In this document: positions 13,861 to 26,299 of the stretch, one piece after another
Numbering within the stretch: the first letter of the stretch is position 1
How the letters are laid out: each line of letters opens with the position of its first letter
NCBI GenBank assembly: GCA_032622095.1
Contig: CP136063.1
Span: forward strand, 268,827,426 to 268,891,425
Length of the DNA stretch: 64,000 nucleotides
Reading direction: 5' to 3'
From: Siphonodentalium dalli
Lineage: Eukaryota; Mollusca; Scaphopoda; Gadilida; Siphonodentaliidae
Translations under genes and position numbers: made by a program
Notes under the pieces: generated by a model
The model's input: only the letters and a program-made list of their open reading frames with translations
Databases searched by the model: none
Told to the model about the DNA's origin: nothing

Positions 13861-16800
13861 AAAGACATGGCCGCCAGCAGCCATCTTGGATTTTACTCTT
13901 TGCATGACTAAATCCTTTGGCACAGGCTACAGGTCCTAACTTTGGTCAGATTATTATGAAATTTGTCATGAATGTTGACATTGACATTTAGATGGGAATG
14001 AGGCATTTTGGGGTAATTTGACCAAAAGCTTAGCTGCTGGCAGCCATCTTTGACTTCAAAATTAAATAGATTGGCGCAGTCTACAGGTCGTACTGTTCGT
14101 CTGATTATCATGAAATTTGTCATATATGTTAATATTGACATGTAGATGGGAACGAGATATCTTGGGATCGTTAGGCCAAAAAACATGGCCACCAGTAGCC
14201 ATCTTGGATTTTACTCTTTGCATGACTAATTCCTTTGGCGCGGGCTACAGGTCGTAGCTTTGGTCGGATCTTCATGAAATTTGTTGTGGCTGTTGACATT
14301 GACATGCAAATGGGAACGAGTCATTTTGGGGTCATTCGGTCAAAAGACATGGCCGCCAGCAGCCATCTTGGATTTTACTCTTTGCATGACTAAATCCTTT
14401 GGCACAGGCTACAGGTCCTAACTTTGGTCAGATTATTATGAAATTTGTCATGAATGTTGACAATGACATGTAGATGGGAATGAATCATTTTGGGGTAATT
14501 TGGCCAAAAAACATGGCCGCTGGCAGCCATCTTTGATTTCAAAATTAAATAGATTGGCGCGGTCTACAGGTCGTACTGTTCGTCTGATTATCATGAAATT
14601 TGTCATAGATGTTAATAGTGACATGTAGATGGCAACGAGTTATTTTGGGGTCGTTAGGCCAAAAAACATGGCCACCAGTAGCCATCTTGGATTTTACTCT
14701 TTGCATGACTAAATCCTTCGGCGCGGGCTACATTTCGTAGCTTTGGTCGGATCTTCATGAAATTTGTCATGGCTGTTGACCTTGACATGTAAATGGGAAC
14801 GAGTCCTTTTGGGGTCATTCGGTCAAAAGACATGGCCGCCAGCAGCCATCTTGGATTTTACTCTTTGCATGACTAAATCCTTTGGCACAGGCTACAGGTC
14901 CTAACTTTGGTCAGATTATTATGAAATTTGTCATGAATGTTGACATTGACATTTAGATGGGAATAAGTCATTTTGGGGTAATTTGGCCAAAAGCTTAGCT
15001 GCTGGCAGCCATCTTTGACTTCAAAATTAAATAGATTGGCACAGTCTACAGGTCGTTCTGTTCGTCTGATTATCATGAAATTTGTCATAGATGTTAATAT
15101 TGACATGTAGATGGGAACGAGATATCTTGGGATCGTTAGGCCAAAAAACATGGCCACCAGTAGCCATCTTGGATTTTAATCTTTGCATGACTAAATCCTT
15201 TGGCGCGGGCTACAGGTCGTAGCTTTGGTCGGACCTTCGTGAAATTTGTCATGGCTGTTGACATTGACATGCAAATGGGAACGAGTCATTTTGGGGTCAT
15301 TCGGTCAAAAGACATGGCCGCCAGCAGCCATCTTGGATTTTACTCTTTGCATGACTAAATCCTTTGGCACAGGCTACAGGTCCTAACTTTGTTCAGATTA
15401 TTATGAAATTTGTCATGAATGTTGACATTGACATGTAGATGGGAATGAGTCATTTTGGGGTAATTTGGCTAAAAAACATGGCCGCTGGCAGCTATCTTTG
15501 ATTTCAAAATTAAATAGATTGGCGCGGTCTACAGGTCGTACTGTTCGTCTGATTATCATGAAATTTGTCATAGATGTTAATAGTGACATGTAGATGGCAA
15601 CGAGTTATTTTGGGGTCGTTAGGCCAAAAAACATGGCCACCAGTAGCCATCTTGGATTTTACTCTTTGCATGACTAAATCCTTCGGCGCAGGCTACAGGT
15701 CGTAGCTTTGGTCGGATCTTCATGAAATATGTCATGGCTGTTGACCTTGACATGTAAATGGGAACGAGTCCTTTTGGGATCATTCGGTCAAAAGACATGG
15801 CCGCCAGCAGCCATCTTGGATTTTACTCTTTGCATGACTAAATCCTTTGGCACAGGCTACAGGTCCTAACTTTGGTCAGATTATTATGAAATTTGTCATG
15901 AATGTTGACATTGACATGTAGATGGGAATAAGTCATTTTGGGGTAATTTGGCCAAAAGCTTAGCTGCTGGCAGCCATCTTTGATTTCAAAATTAAATAGA
16001 TTGGCGCAGTCTACAGGTCGTACTGTTCGTCTGATTATCATGAAATTTGTCATAGATGTTAATATTGACATGTAGATGGGAACGAGTCACTTTGGGGTAG
16101 TTTGGCCAAAAAACATGGCCGTCATGACTCATGAGCATCTTGGATTTTAATCTTTGCATGACTAAATCCTTTGGCGCGGGCTACAGGTCGTAGCTTTGGT
16201 CGGATCTTCGTGAAATTTGTCATGGCTGTTGACATTGACATGTAAATGGGAACGAGTCCTTTTGGGGTCATTCGGTCAAAAGACATGGCCGCCAGCAGCC
16301 ATCTTGGATTTTACTCTTTGCATGACTAAATCCTTTGGGACAGGCTACAGGTCCTAACTTTGGTCAGATTATTATGAAATTTGTCATGAATGTTGACATT
16401 GACATGTAGATGGGAATGAGTCATTTTGGGGTAATTTGGCCAAAGAACATGGCCGCTGGCAGCCATCTTTGATTTCAAAATTAAATAGATTGGCGCGGTC
16501 TACAGGTCGTACTGTTCGTCTGATTATCATGAAATTTGTCATAGATGTTAATATTGACATGTAGATGGCAACGAGTTATTTTGGGGTCGTTAGGCCAAAA
16601 AACATGGCCACCAGTAGCCATCTTGGATTTTAATCTTTGCATGACTAAATCCTTTGGCGCGGGCTACAGGTCGTAGCTTTGGTCGGATCTTCATGAAATT
16701 TGTCATGGCTGTTGACCTTGACATGTAAATGGGAATGAGTCATTTTGGGGTCATTCGGTCAAAAGACATGGCCGCCAGCAGCCATCTTGGATTTTACTCT

Positions 16801-19504
16801 TTGCATGACTAAATCCTTTGGCACAGGCTACAGGTCCTAACTTTGGTCAGATTATTATGAAATTTGTCATGAATGTTGACATTGACATGTAGATGGGAAT
16901 GAGTCATTTTGGGGTAATTTGGCCAAAAAACATGGCCGCTGGCAGCCATCTTTGATTTCAAAATTAAATAGATTGGCGCGGTCTACAGGTCGTACTGTTC
17001 GTCTGATTATCATGAAATTTGTCATGGATGTTAATAATGACAGGCAGATGGGAACGAGTCACTTTGGGGTAGTTTGGCCAAAAAACATGGCCGTCATGAC
17101 TCATGAGCATCTTGGATTTTAATCTTTGCATGACTAAATCCTTTGGCGCGGGCTACAGGTCGTCGCTTTGGTCGGATCTTCGTGAAATTTGTCATGGCTG
17201 TTGACATTGAAATGCAAATGGGAACGAGTCCTTTTGGGGTCATTCGGTCAAAAGACATGGCCGCCAGCAGCCATCTTGGATTTTACTCTTTGCATGACTT
17301 AATCCTTTGGGACAGGCTACAGGTCCTAACTTTGGTCAGATTATTATGAAATTTGTCATGAATGTTGACATTGACATGTAGATGGGAATGAGTCATTTTG
17401 GGGTAATTTGGCCAAAAAACATGGCCGCTGGCAGCCATCTTTGATTTCAAAATTAAATAGATTGGCGCGGTCTACAGGTCGTACTGTTCGTCTGATTATC
17501 ATGAAATTTGTCATAGATGTTAATATAGACATGTAGATGGGAACGAGATATTTTGGGATCGTTAGGCCAAAAAACATGGCCACCAGTAGCCATCTTGGAT
17601 TTTACTCTTTGCATGACTAAATCCTTCGGCGCGGGCTACAGGTCGTAGCTTTGGTCGGATCTTCATGAAATTTGTCATGGCTGTTGACCTTGACATGTAA
17701 ATGGGAACGAGTCCTTTTGGGGTCATTCGGTCAAAAGACATGGCCGCCAGCAGCCATCTTGGATTTTACTCTTTGCATGACTAAATCCTTTGGCACAGGC
17801 TACAGGTCCTAACTTTGGTCAGATTATTATGAAATTTGTCATGAATGTTGACATTGACATGTAGATGGGAATGATTCATTTTGGGGTAATTTGGCCAAAA
17901 GCTTAGCTGCTGGCAGCCATCTTTGACTTCAAAATTAAATAGATTGGCGCAGTCTACAGGTCGTACTGTTCGTCTGATTATCATGAAATTTGTCATAGAT
18001 GTTAATATAGACATGTAGATGGGAACGAGATATTTTGGGATCGTTAGGCCAAAAAACATGGCCACCAGTAGCCATCTTGGATTTTACTCTTTGCATGACT
18101 AAATCCTTCGGCGCGGGCTACAGGTCGTAGCTTTGGTCGGATCTTCATGAAATTTGTCATGGCTGTTGACCTTGACATGTAAATGGGAACGAGTCCTTTT
18201 GGGGTCATTCGGTCAAAAGACATGGCCGCCAGCAGCCATCTTGGATTTTACTCTTTGCATGACTAAATCCTTTGGCACAGGCTACAGGTCCTAACTTTGG
18301 TCAGATTATTATGAAATTTGTCATGAATGTTGACATTGACATGTAGATGGGAATGATTCATTTTGGGGTAATTTGGCCAAAAACTTAGCTGCTGGCAGCC
18401 ATCTTTGACTTCAAAATTAAATAGATTGGCGCAGTCTACAGGTCGTACTGTTCGTCTGATTATCATGAAATTTGTCATAGATGTTAATATAGACATGTAG
18501 ATGGGAACGAGATATTTTGGGATCGTTAGGCCAAAAAACATGGCCACCAGTAGCCATCTTGGATTTTACTCTTTGCATGACTAAATCCTTTGGCGCGGGC
18601 TACAGGTCGTAGCTTTGGTCGGATCTTCATAAAATTTATCGTGGCTGTTGACCTTGACATGTAAATGGGAACGAGTCATTTTGGGGTCATTCGGTCAAAA
18701 GACATGGCCGCCAGCAGCCATCTTGGATTTTACTCTTTGCATGACTAAATCCTTTGGCACAGGCTACAGGTCCTAACTTTGGTCAGATTATTATGAAATT
18801 TGTCATGAATGTTGACATTGACATGTAGATGGGAATGAGTCATTTTGGGGTAATTTGGCTAAAAAACATGGCCGCTGGCAGCCATCTTTGATTTCTAAAT
18901 TAAATAGATTGGCGCGGTCTACAGGTCGTACTGTTCGTCTGATTATCATGAAATTTGTCATAGATGTTAATAGTGACATGTAGATGGCAACGAGTTATTT
19001 TGGGGTCGTTAGGTCAAAAAACATGGCCAACAGTAGCCATCTTGGATTTTACTCTTTGCATGACTAAATCCTTCGGCGCAGGCTACAGGTCGTAGCTTTG
19101 GTCGGATCTTCATGAAATTTGTCATGGCTGTTGACCTTGACATGTAAATGGGAACGAGTCCTTTTGGGGTCATTCGGTCAAAAGACATGGCCGCCAGCAG
19201 CCATCTTGGATTTTACTCTTTGCATGACTAAATCCTTTGGCACAGGCTACAGGTCCTAACTTTGGTCAGATTATTATGAAATTTGTCATGAATGTTGACA
19301 TTGACATGTAGATGGGAATGAGTCATTTTGGGGTAATTTGGCCAAAAGCTTAGCTGCTGGCAGCCATCTTTGATTTCAAAATTAAATAGATTGGCGCGGT
19401 CTACAGGTCGTACTGTTCGTCTGAGTATCATGAAATTTGTCATAGATGTTAATATTGACATGTAGATGGGAACGAGATATTTTGGGATCGTTAGGCCAAA
19501 AAAC

Positions 19505-21837
19505 ATGAAATTTGTCGCGGCTGTTGACCTTGGCATGTAAATGGGAACTAGTCATTTTGGGGTCATTCGGTCAAAAGACATGGCCGCCCGCAGCCATCTT
19601 GTATTTTACTCTTTGCATGACTAAATCCTTTGGCACAGGCTACAGGTCCTAACTTTGGTCAGATTATTATGAAATTTGTCATGAATGTTGACATTGATAT
19701 GTAGATGGGAATGAGTCATTTTGGGGTAATTTGGCCAAAAAACATGGCCGCTGGCAGCCATCTTTGATTTCAAAATTAAATAGATCGGCGCGGTCTACAG
19801 GTCGTACTGTTCGTCTGATTATCATGAAATTTGTCATAGATGTTAATATTGACATGTAGATGGCTCCGAGTTATTTTGGGGTCGTTAGGCCAAAAAACAT
19901 GGCCACCAGTAGCCATCTTGGATTTTACTCTTTGCATGACTAAATCATTCGGCGCGGGCTACAGGTCGTAGCTTTGGTCGGATCTTCATGAAATTTGTCA
20001 TGGCTGTTGAACTTGACATGTAAATGGAAACGAGTACTTTTGGGGTCATTCGGTCAAAAGACATGGCCGTCAGCAGCCATCTTGGATTTTACTCTTTGCA
20101 TGACTAAATCCTTTGGCACAGGCTACAGGTCCTAACTTTGGTCAGATTATTATGAAATTTGTCATGAATGTTGACATTGACATGTAGATGGGAATGAGTC
20201 ATTTTGGGGTAATTTGGCCAAAAAACATGGCCGCTGGCAGCCATCTTTGATTTCAAAATTAAATCGATTGGCGCGGTCTTCATGTCGTACTGTTCGTCTG
20301 ATTATCATGAAATTTGTCATGGATGTTAATAATGACAGGCTGATGGGAATGAGTCATTTTGGGGTAGTTCGACCAAAAAATATGGCCGTCATGAGCATCT
20401 TGGATTTTACTCTTTTCATGACTAAATCCTTCGGCACATGCTCTAGGTCGTACCTTTGGTCAGATCATTATGATATTTGTCATGGCTATTGACATGTACA
20501 ATGTAGATGGGAACGAGTCATTTTGGGGTCTTTTGACCAAAAAACATGGCCGCCAGCGGTCATCTTGGATTTCAAATTTCAATCCATTAGCACGGGCTAC
20601 AGGTCGTATCTTTTGTCGGATCATTATTAGCTCAACTTACTTTGTAAGTTTGAGCTATTGCCATGGTTTGGCGTCCGTCGTCCGTGTGTGCGTGTGTCCC
20701 TCTTTATGAAATTTGTCACGAATGTTGACCTTGACATGATGAGAACGAATGGCCGCTGGTGGCCATCTTGGATTTCAAAATTCAATCCATTGGCGCGGGC
20801 TACAGATCGTACTGTTCGTCTGATCATCATGAAATTTGTCATGGATGTTAATATTGACATGTAGATGGGAACGAATGATTTTGGGGTCGTTCAGCCAAAA
20901 ATCATGGCCGCCAGCAGCCATCTTGGATTTTACTCTTTGCATGACTAAATTCTTTGTCGCGGGCTACAGGTTGTAGCTTTGGTCAGAACTTCATGAAATT
21001 TGTCATGGATGTTAACAATGACATTTGTATGGGAACGAGTGATTTTGGGGTCGTTCGGTCAACAAACATGGCCGCCAGCAGCCATCCTAGATTTTACTCT
21101 TTGCATGACTAAATCCTTTGGCGCGGGCTACAGGTCGTACCTTTGGTCTGATCTTTATAAAATTTGTTATGAATGTTGATATTGACATGTAGATGGGAAT
21201 GAGTCATTTTGGGGTCATACGACCAAAAAACACGGCCACTGGCGGCCATCTTGGATTTCAAAATTCAATCCATTGGCACGGGCTACAGGTCGTACTGTTC
21301 GTCTGATCATCATAATATTTATCATGGATGTTAATATTAACATGTAGATGGGAACGAGTGTTTTTGGGGTCGTTTGGATAAAAAACATGTCCGCCAGCAG
21401 CCATATTGGATTTTACTCTTTGCATGACTAAATCCTTTGGTGCGGGCTACAGGTCGTAGCTTTGGTCGGAACTTCATGAAATGTGTCATGGATGTTAACA
21501 ATGACATGTAGATGGGAAACGAGTTATTTTGGGGTCGTTCAGCCGAAAAACATGGCCACCAGCAGCCATCTTGGATTTTACTCTTTGCATGACTAAATCC
21601 ATTGGCATAGGCTACAGGTCGTAACTTGGATCAGATCATGATGAGATTTGTAAAGGCTGTAGATGGGAACATTTCATTTTCGGGTAATTCGGAAAAAAAC
21701 ATGGCTGCCATTGGCCATTTTAGAATTTACTCTTTGCATCAATAAATCCTTTGGCACACCATAATCACCACATCCCTGATACGATCATTATGAAACCTGT
21801 CATGAATGTTGATATTGACATGTACATCTAGTCTTAC
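19505..21837. repeat. Diverged right edge of the satellite array
   Basis: Monomers continue but differ much more from each other than those at 1-19 kb. At 19504 one monomer is cut short: CCAAAAAACATG runs directly into AAATTTGTCGCGGC, so roughly a unit's worth is missing. At 20636-20706 the repeat is interrupted by a segment with CCGTCGTCCGTGTGTGCG. Variants such as CCAGCGGTCATC and TTCAATCCATTAGC do not occur in the homogenised part. Decay towards the edge fits an array maintained by unequal exchange in its interior. Confidence 0.85.
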
Positions 21838-22490
21838 TTAGACATTTCAATTAGCACCTTTCCTATTCCTCCATTTACTGTCAACCATTAAATCATTCCC
21901 CTACTTAGTTAAGCTACAGTGTCATTGACACTTTCATTACATTTGTCATGGATGTTAAAATTGACATGTAGATGGGAAACGAGTAATTTTGGGGTTGTTC
22001 GGCCAAAAACATGGCCGCCAGCAGCCATCTTGGATTATACACTTTGCATGACTAAATTCTTTGTCAAGGGCTACAAGTCGAATCTTTGGTCCAATCATCA
22101 TGAGATTTGTCATGGATGTTAACAATTACATGTAGATGGGAAAAGATTCATTTTAAATTCAACCAAAAAACCTGGTAGCCAGCAGCCATCTTGTATTTTA
22201 CTCTTTACACAACTAAATCCGTTGACACGGGCTACATGTCGTATCTTTTGTCGGATCATCATGAAATTTGTGAGGGATGTTAACAATGACATGTAAATAG
22301 GAAGGAGTCTTTTTTGGGTCATTTGCCAAAAAACATGGCTGTCGCGGCCATCTTTGATTTTAATCTTTGCATAACTAGGCCTTTCAACTTTCCACATTCC
22401 TAATCGCTCCATTAACTGTAACACATGAAATTATTCCCTTTCCACGTTAGCTACAGTGCCATTGACACTTTCATAATTACATTTCAGTCA
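21838..22490. repeat. Array boundary: three satellite units between two ~105 bp flank repeats
   Basis: Segment 21838-21940 (rich in CATTTACTGTCAACC, ATCATTCCC and GCTACAGTG-CATTGACACTTTCAT) is repeated in diverged form at 22378-22490. Between them lie about three degraded satellite monomers (21941-22377). The satellite therefore once alternated with, or was flanked on both sides by, a non-satellite segment. This gives a possible boundary of the original amplifying unit. Confidence 0.7.
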
Positions 22491-22539
22491 ATTCACATTT
22501 TGAGCTGCATATACATGTATATGTAAACCAATTTCATCA

Positions 22540-22985
22540 TTAAAGAAATTGCAAATTCATCGTTGATTCCATCATCTCAATATTTCATTAAAGTGAGACT
22601 TTATGTTCACACATTGATTTATTCATTTCTACACTGTTCGTTGCATTGATCGTCTTCAGTGGGATAATCTATAATTCTATATGTATATCATCGTTAACTA
22701 TTAAAGTGACATTTCTCTTCCACCCAATCGATATTGCATTAAAATGACGCTTCATATTCATTACACTTCATTCAATAATTTCTGTTTCTACATCACTTAT
22801 TGCATTGATTGCCTTCAGGCAAGGTAAGCTATGTCCGACTCAAATATTAAAGTGACGCATCATATTCACTACACTTCATTCAATAATTTCTTTTTCTACA
22901 TAGTTTACATATATTGCATTGATTGCCTGCAGCTAAGGTAATCTATGTCCGACTCAAATAATACAAATATTAAAGGCATTCCATT
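22540..22985. repeat. Short tandem repeat, ~113 bp units
   Basis: Three to four diverged units share ATTAAAGTGACG, TTCATTCAATAATTTCT, TTGCATTGATTGCCT and CTATGTCCGACTCAAATA. The two best-matched units start near 22738 and 22851. No coding frame or known family is recognised. The repeat directly adjoins the satellite boundary. Confidence 0.75.
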
Positions 22986-23042
22986 TCCATCCATTAATTC
23001 TAAGGAAACTTCTGCTGTGATATATATATGTATATATGCATA

Positions 23043-23580
23043 CAGGGTTCTACATGTGCTACACCACTCGGATAAATGTCTGTCATCACACTAAAATACC
23101 ATGTTATAACTTGAATTGATATATTCGTAATCGTATATAGTCACCAATAGCCGGGTTACTACCGTAGTACCTGACATTGCCCATCTAGTGAACTATTCAA
23201 ACCCAACAGGCCTGGTTGATTTCGCTGTGGGATGATGGTTCACTTCCATCCTCAAGCTAATTATGCCATTTCATGGCATAATTCTTTTCTGACGTGCAGG
23301 GGTAGATATGCTTGAGGCCCCACCACAGTTCAATTCACACCAGGTTCTCAGCTATTATTATCTTATGTTCGAACTTTACTCATATGTTTGGACTGATCAT
23401 AACCATGATTTTAATGCTGGGTTTGAATAGTTCACTATATGGGCAATGTCCGTTACTACGGTGGTAACTCGGCTATTGGTGACTATATACGATTACGAAT
23501 ATATCAATCCAAGTTCTAGCATGGTATTTGTGTGACGACACAGACATTTCTCCGAGTGGTGTAGCACATGAAGTACCCTG
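23043..23580. mobile_element. Near-palindromic element (MITE or foldback), ~538 bp
   Basis: The left arm 23043-23207 and the right arm 23415-23580 are inverted copies of each other, ~165 bp each. The ends read CAGGGTTCTACATGTGCTAC on the left and its diverged complement GTAGCACATGAAGTACCCTG on the right. The ~207 bp between the arms is also weakly self-complementary, for example CCTGGTTGATTTCGCTGTGG against CCACCACAGTTCAATTCAC, with a small hairpin on TAATTATGCCA near 23265. No coding frame is present. No convincing target-site duplication was found, so the exact ends are uncertain. Confidence 0.85.
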
Positions 23581-23703
23581 GAACATCCTATAATTATTGT
23601 AACATTGAACTTAATGATCAACTTGGTGGTTGCTCCATTACGTGTCACGTACGATCATATTACTGAAGAATGGAGCCGCCACATAAAACAAATAAATTCC
23701 ACC

Positions 23704-23812
23704 CTTTGATCGGAGTATATCGATATACGCCGTTCATCGGCGTATATAGGCCGATCTCGCCGTAGTTGCGCCGTATACATGTATATACAGACTATCGGCG
23801 TATATACAGCGA
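23704..23812. repeat. Left iteron block of the 23.67 kb element
   Basis: Copies of CGGCGTATA and its partners (GATATACGCCG, CGGCGTATATAGGCCGAT, CGCCGTAGTTGCGCCGTATA) follow each other with few bases between. They match the block at 25172-25316, which has about eight CGGCGTA units. Palindromic repeats just inside element ends are candidate transposase-binding sites by analogy with other transposons. That role is inference. Confidence 0.8.
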
Positions 23813-23889
23813 TGGCCATGGTCACATACAGGGTGAATACAGGCAAGGAGACCAGGTTACATCTGCATTAACCCACTCCTGTATACCTA

Positions 23890-24670
23890 AACATATGCAT
23901 TTATGGTCATTAGTGAACTGAGAACGGTGTATTCCTCCTTGGTCAATTTCAATATGAGGATATACAAAGAATAAAATCAAAACAGGGGTTTGGAGACTGA
24001 CAAAACCTGATTTTTTTTTATAGATTTGGGAGCCAAACTCTGGCCTTTACCTTAAGGGCTATATGGGAATAATATATAATCATTTATGCAGTTAATCTTA
24101 CCATGTCCTATCTCAAAATATACATATGAATAATCAGAAAATGCATATTTTGAGGTACATGGCATGTGTGCAGTAAGATGTGGGGAACTTGGTCTCCTTT
24201 CCTTTTGTCACTTTGTATGAGGCTCAAAATTTTAAAGACATTTACTGTCTGAGATGTGGTTTTAAACGAATAGCAAATAACTGAGTTCATAAATAATTAT
24301 ATATTATTCGCATAGCCATTAATTTAAAAGCAGGTTTCGGTTCCCAAATCTATGAAATTCTTGTTTCATCTCCCTGATAAGAATGTATCTGAGTCCAAAC
24401 CCCTGTTTTGGTTTCATTCATTGCAGCTCATCATTTTAAATAGGTTTGGCCACAAGTGACCAAGGTAGGACTATTCTCAGAGATTAAAGATCAGAAATGC
24501 ATATTTTGAAGTAGGGCAGGTGTGGGGTAATGCGGGGAAACTTGATTCCTTTGCCTTTTAGTCACTATGTGTGCTCAAACTACTAAATAAATGTCTGATA
24601 TGTGGTTCCAAAGGAATATTAAAAGCTAATATGCATAACTGAATCTATATTATACCCATTAGCCCTTAAA
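23890..24670. repeat. Inverted plus direct repeats inside the 23.67 kb element
   Basis: Segment 23890-24060 pairs with the complement of ~24300-24500. For example, CAAAACAGGGGTTTGGA at 23980 pairs with TCCAAACCCCTGTTTTGG at 24395, and ATAGATTTGGGAGCC with GGTTCCCAAATCTAT. Separately, 24115-24310 is directly repeated at 24480-24670, sharing AATGCATATTTTGA, TCCTTT-CCTTTT-GTCACT and GATGTGGTT. The interior is therefore itself a rearranged repeat. Confidence 0.7.
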
Positions 24671-24683
24671 TATACATAATCAG

Positions 24684-25123
24684 AATTAACACTCACAAAT
24701 TACTATTTCCTTGACTTCGGGGTTAAAACATATTTGATTCGAGTCGAGGAACCCACCCATCAAAGCTCAGAGTAATCAGATATCGATGTTTGAAATCTAT
24801 AATTTTTCCCCACCGATACTTTTAAATGGTCCAGTAAACAGCCGACGAGAAGACGGTATCGGACCAAATTTCGGATAAAGATGGATAACTAAAATCAAGT
24901 TGCTTTTTTGTGTCAGATATTTGACAAACCGGCAAAAATTTCGTGGAACAAATATGTTGATAAATAACTGGTTCTGGGCAATTTTGATACTATAGTTGAC
25001 TGTTGAAGGGCATTCTTTTTCGGCAGTTACTCAATTCTGATAACTGAAGCGGCATTTAAAAAAAAAGTTGTTGTTGGATTTCTGATTATATGGGGGCCAT
25101 CGAATCGGATTGAGTACCTTTAA
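24684..25123. mobile_element. MITE copy 1, ~440 bp, left end degraded
   Basis: The right end reads ATCGGATTGAGTACCTTTAA and the left part contains AAATTACTATTTCCTTGAC and GATTCGAGTCGAGGAACCCA. All of these match the better-preserved element at 30385-30851. The outermost ~20 bp of the left terminus has been lost or has diverged. It carries no gene and is nested in the 23.67 kb element. Confidence 0.75.
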
Positions 25124-25435
25124 TGTAAAAGATAGGGTAGGTCTCGGCTCCCTAAATCTATAAAACAATAGTCGGCGTAACTACGCCGATGATCGGCGTA
25201 TATACACCGATAATCGGCGTAACTACGTTGATGGTCGGCGTATAAACGCCGATAGTCGGCGTAACCGAAAAAAATCGGCGTATATACGCCAATGATCGGC
25301 ATAATTACGCCGATCTAGGGGTGGAATTTATTTTTTAATGTGGCTGCTCCATGCTTTCGTAGGATTCACTAACATCATAGGCGACAAATTAGGCCACTTA
25401 TACTCTGGGATGAATACGGTGTACTGTTTATTACA

Positions 25436-25672
25436 GGGAACTTGCTGCTACACAGCTTATATGACGACTTGCGACCGGTTGTTACGGACGCACCCGTTGA
25501 CCCCCAGACTGTCATCAGTATTGGTGGATCACAAGAAGACACCAGCCTGGTCAAAGTGCACGGTAACATCCCGGACGTCACAAAAGGCTCGAATTGGCGT
25601 TTTATCGCACAAAACACTATTTTTAAAACACGTCATGAATCTCGACTGTATTCAATCGGTTCAAAACCTTAA
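25436..25672 (+). other. Possible orphan exon, unassigned
   Basis: After a pyrimidine-rich stretch ending in TTTATTACAG (a plausible splice acceptor) a frame runs to 25672. It starts with residues like LLLHSLYDDLRPVV and contains an ISIGGSQEDTSLVKVHG stretch. Base composition is higher in GC than its surroundings. A candidate donor, CACG followed by GTAACA, lies near 25562. The LYDDLRPV segment faintly recalls the N-terminal helix region of cys-loop receptor subunits, but the following residues do not fit, so I make no assignment. It may equally be a chance frame. Confidence 0.25.
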
Positions 25673-25699
25673 AACGTTTTTAAGACCTATACTACTACT

Positions 25700-26200
25700 A
25701 CTAAAGGCCCATTAATGGTATACCAAATCCATTAAAAACCCATGATTTTCCCGTTATAAACCCATTAAAATACCCCCTTAATATGTAACCTTTCACAGCC
25801 ATTAAATTGCCATTATTATATGAAAGTTAACGGCCATTAAAGCTAAATTATTTTAATGGGTATGTGTATGGCCATTAAATTAACTGGGGTAATGGGCATT
25901 AAATGATGGCGGGAACTAAAGGCCATTAAAAAATTAATGGCAACATTCTGTATTTAATTGCAATTAAAAACCCTTTAAAATCCAATGAAAGGTTACATAT
26001 TAAGGCCCATTAAATATAATGGGCATTAACAATGGGTCATTATAATGGGCATTATTTTTGGGAGGTCAATTTTGATGCCCATTAAATTTCTGGGGGCAGG
26101 GTGCCCACAAAATTGATGGACATTAAATACAGCCTATATTTAATGGTTGGTGCATGGGGCAGAATAAGGCCCATTAAATATGATGGGCATGAAAAACTGG
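25700..26200. repeat. Dispersed CATTAAA / GGGCATTAAA motif block, copy 1
   Basis: GCCCATTAAA, GGCCATTAAA and TAATGGGCATT motifs occur on both strands at short, irregular spacing, at least a dozen times. The spacing is not that of a regular satellite. The same motif vocabulary returns at 34080-34640. No coding frame is seen here. Confidence 0.75.
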
Positions 26201-26211
26201 TCATAAGCAGA

Positions 26212-26294
26212 ATGAGGTCTCCAGAAGGTGAGTTTGGCGACGCTGGTCCGCTTTGTGGGACAGCTTCACTAAATTTGCCCTCTGGGGACCTCAT
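26212..26294. other. Imperfect 38 bp-arm hairpin
   Basis: The left arm starts ATGAGGTCTCCAGAAGG and the right arm ends CCCTCTGGGGACCTCAT, with a 7 base loop. About 28-30 of 38 positions pair. It lies at the edge of the CATTAAA block. The frames on both strands here mirror each other because of this symmetry and are not genes. Confidence 0.75.
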
Positions 26295-26299
26295 GAAAT

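Larger units (their letters stand above)
1..19504. repeat. Satellite array, ~161 bp monomer in ~482 bp trimers
   Basis: About 120 head-to-tail monomers of ~155-164 bp fill this stretch, and the array runs off the left edge of the window. Each monomer carries GAAATTTGTCAT, a GACATGTAGATGGGAACGAG-like segment and a GGCTACAGGTCGTA-like segment. Three monomer types alternate: one with CCACCAGTAGCCATC, one with GCACAGGCTACAGGTCC, and one with TTCAAAATTAAATAGATTGG. Together they form a higher-order repeat of ~482 bp, seen as a 482 bp step between equivalent positions 355, 837 and 1319. The open frames of 77-94 codons on the minus strand recur at the same period and are by-products of the repeat: 161 and 482 are not multiples of 3, and no family resemblance is seen. 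The period and the possible mollusc origin make the published bivalve ~160 bp satellite group (BIV160) a candidate relative, but I could not compare sequences. Confidence 0.97.
23670..25352. mobile_element. Non-autonomous inverted-repeat element with CGGCGTATA iterons
   Basis: Terminal inverted repeats of ~40 bp bound this 1.68 kb element. The left end reads ATGGAGCCGCCACAT then AATAAATTCCACCC. The right end is its complement, reading GGGTGGAATTTATT then ATGTGGCTGCTCCAT. Just inside each end is a block of palindromic iterons of the form CGGCGTATATACGCCGAT: 23704-23812 on the left and 25172-25316 on the right. The interior has no transposase-like frame. It holds the inverted and direct repeats at 23890-24670 and a nested MITE at 24684-25123. 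The superfamily is not identified and no target-site duplication is clear. Confidence 0.8.

Noticed and set aside
1-20864. Repeated open frames of 60-102 codons on both strands in the satellite
   Set aside because: They recur with the repeat period, are not preserved in diverged monomers, and contain no recognisable motif.
25338-25715. 125-codon plus frame overlapping the possible exon
   Set aside because: It begins inside the right terminal repeat of the 23.67 kb element and uses a different frame from the more protein-like one.
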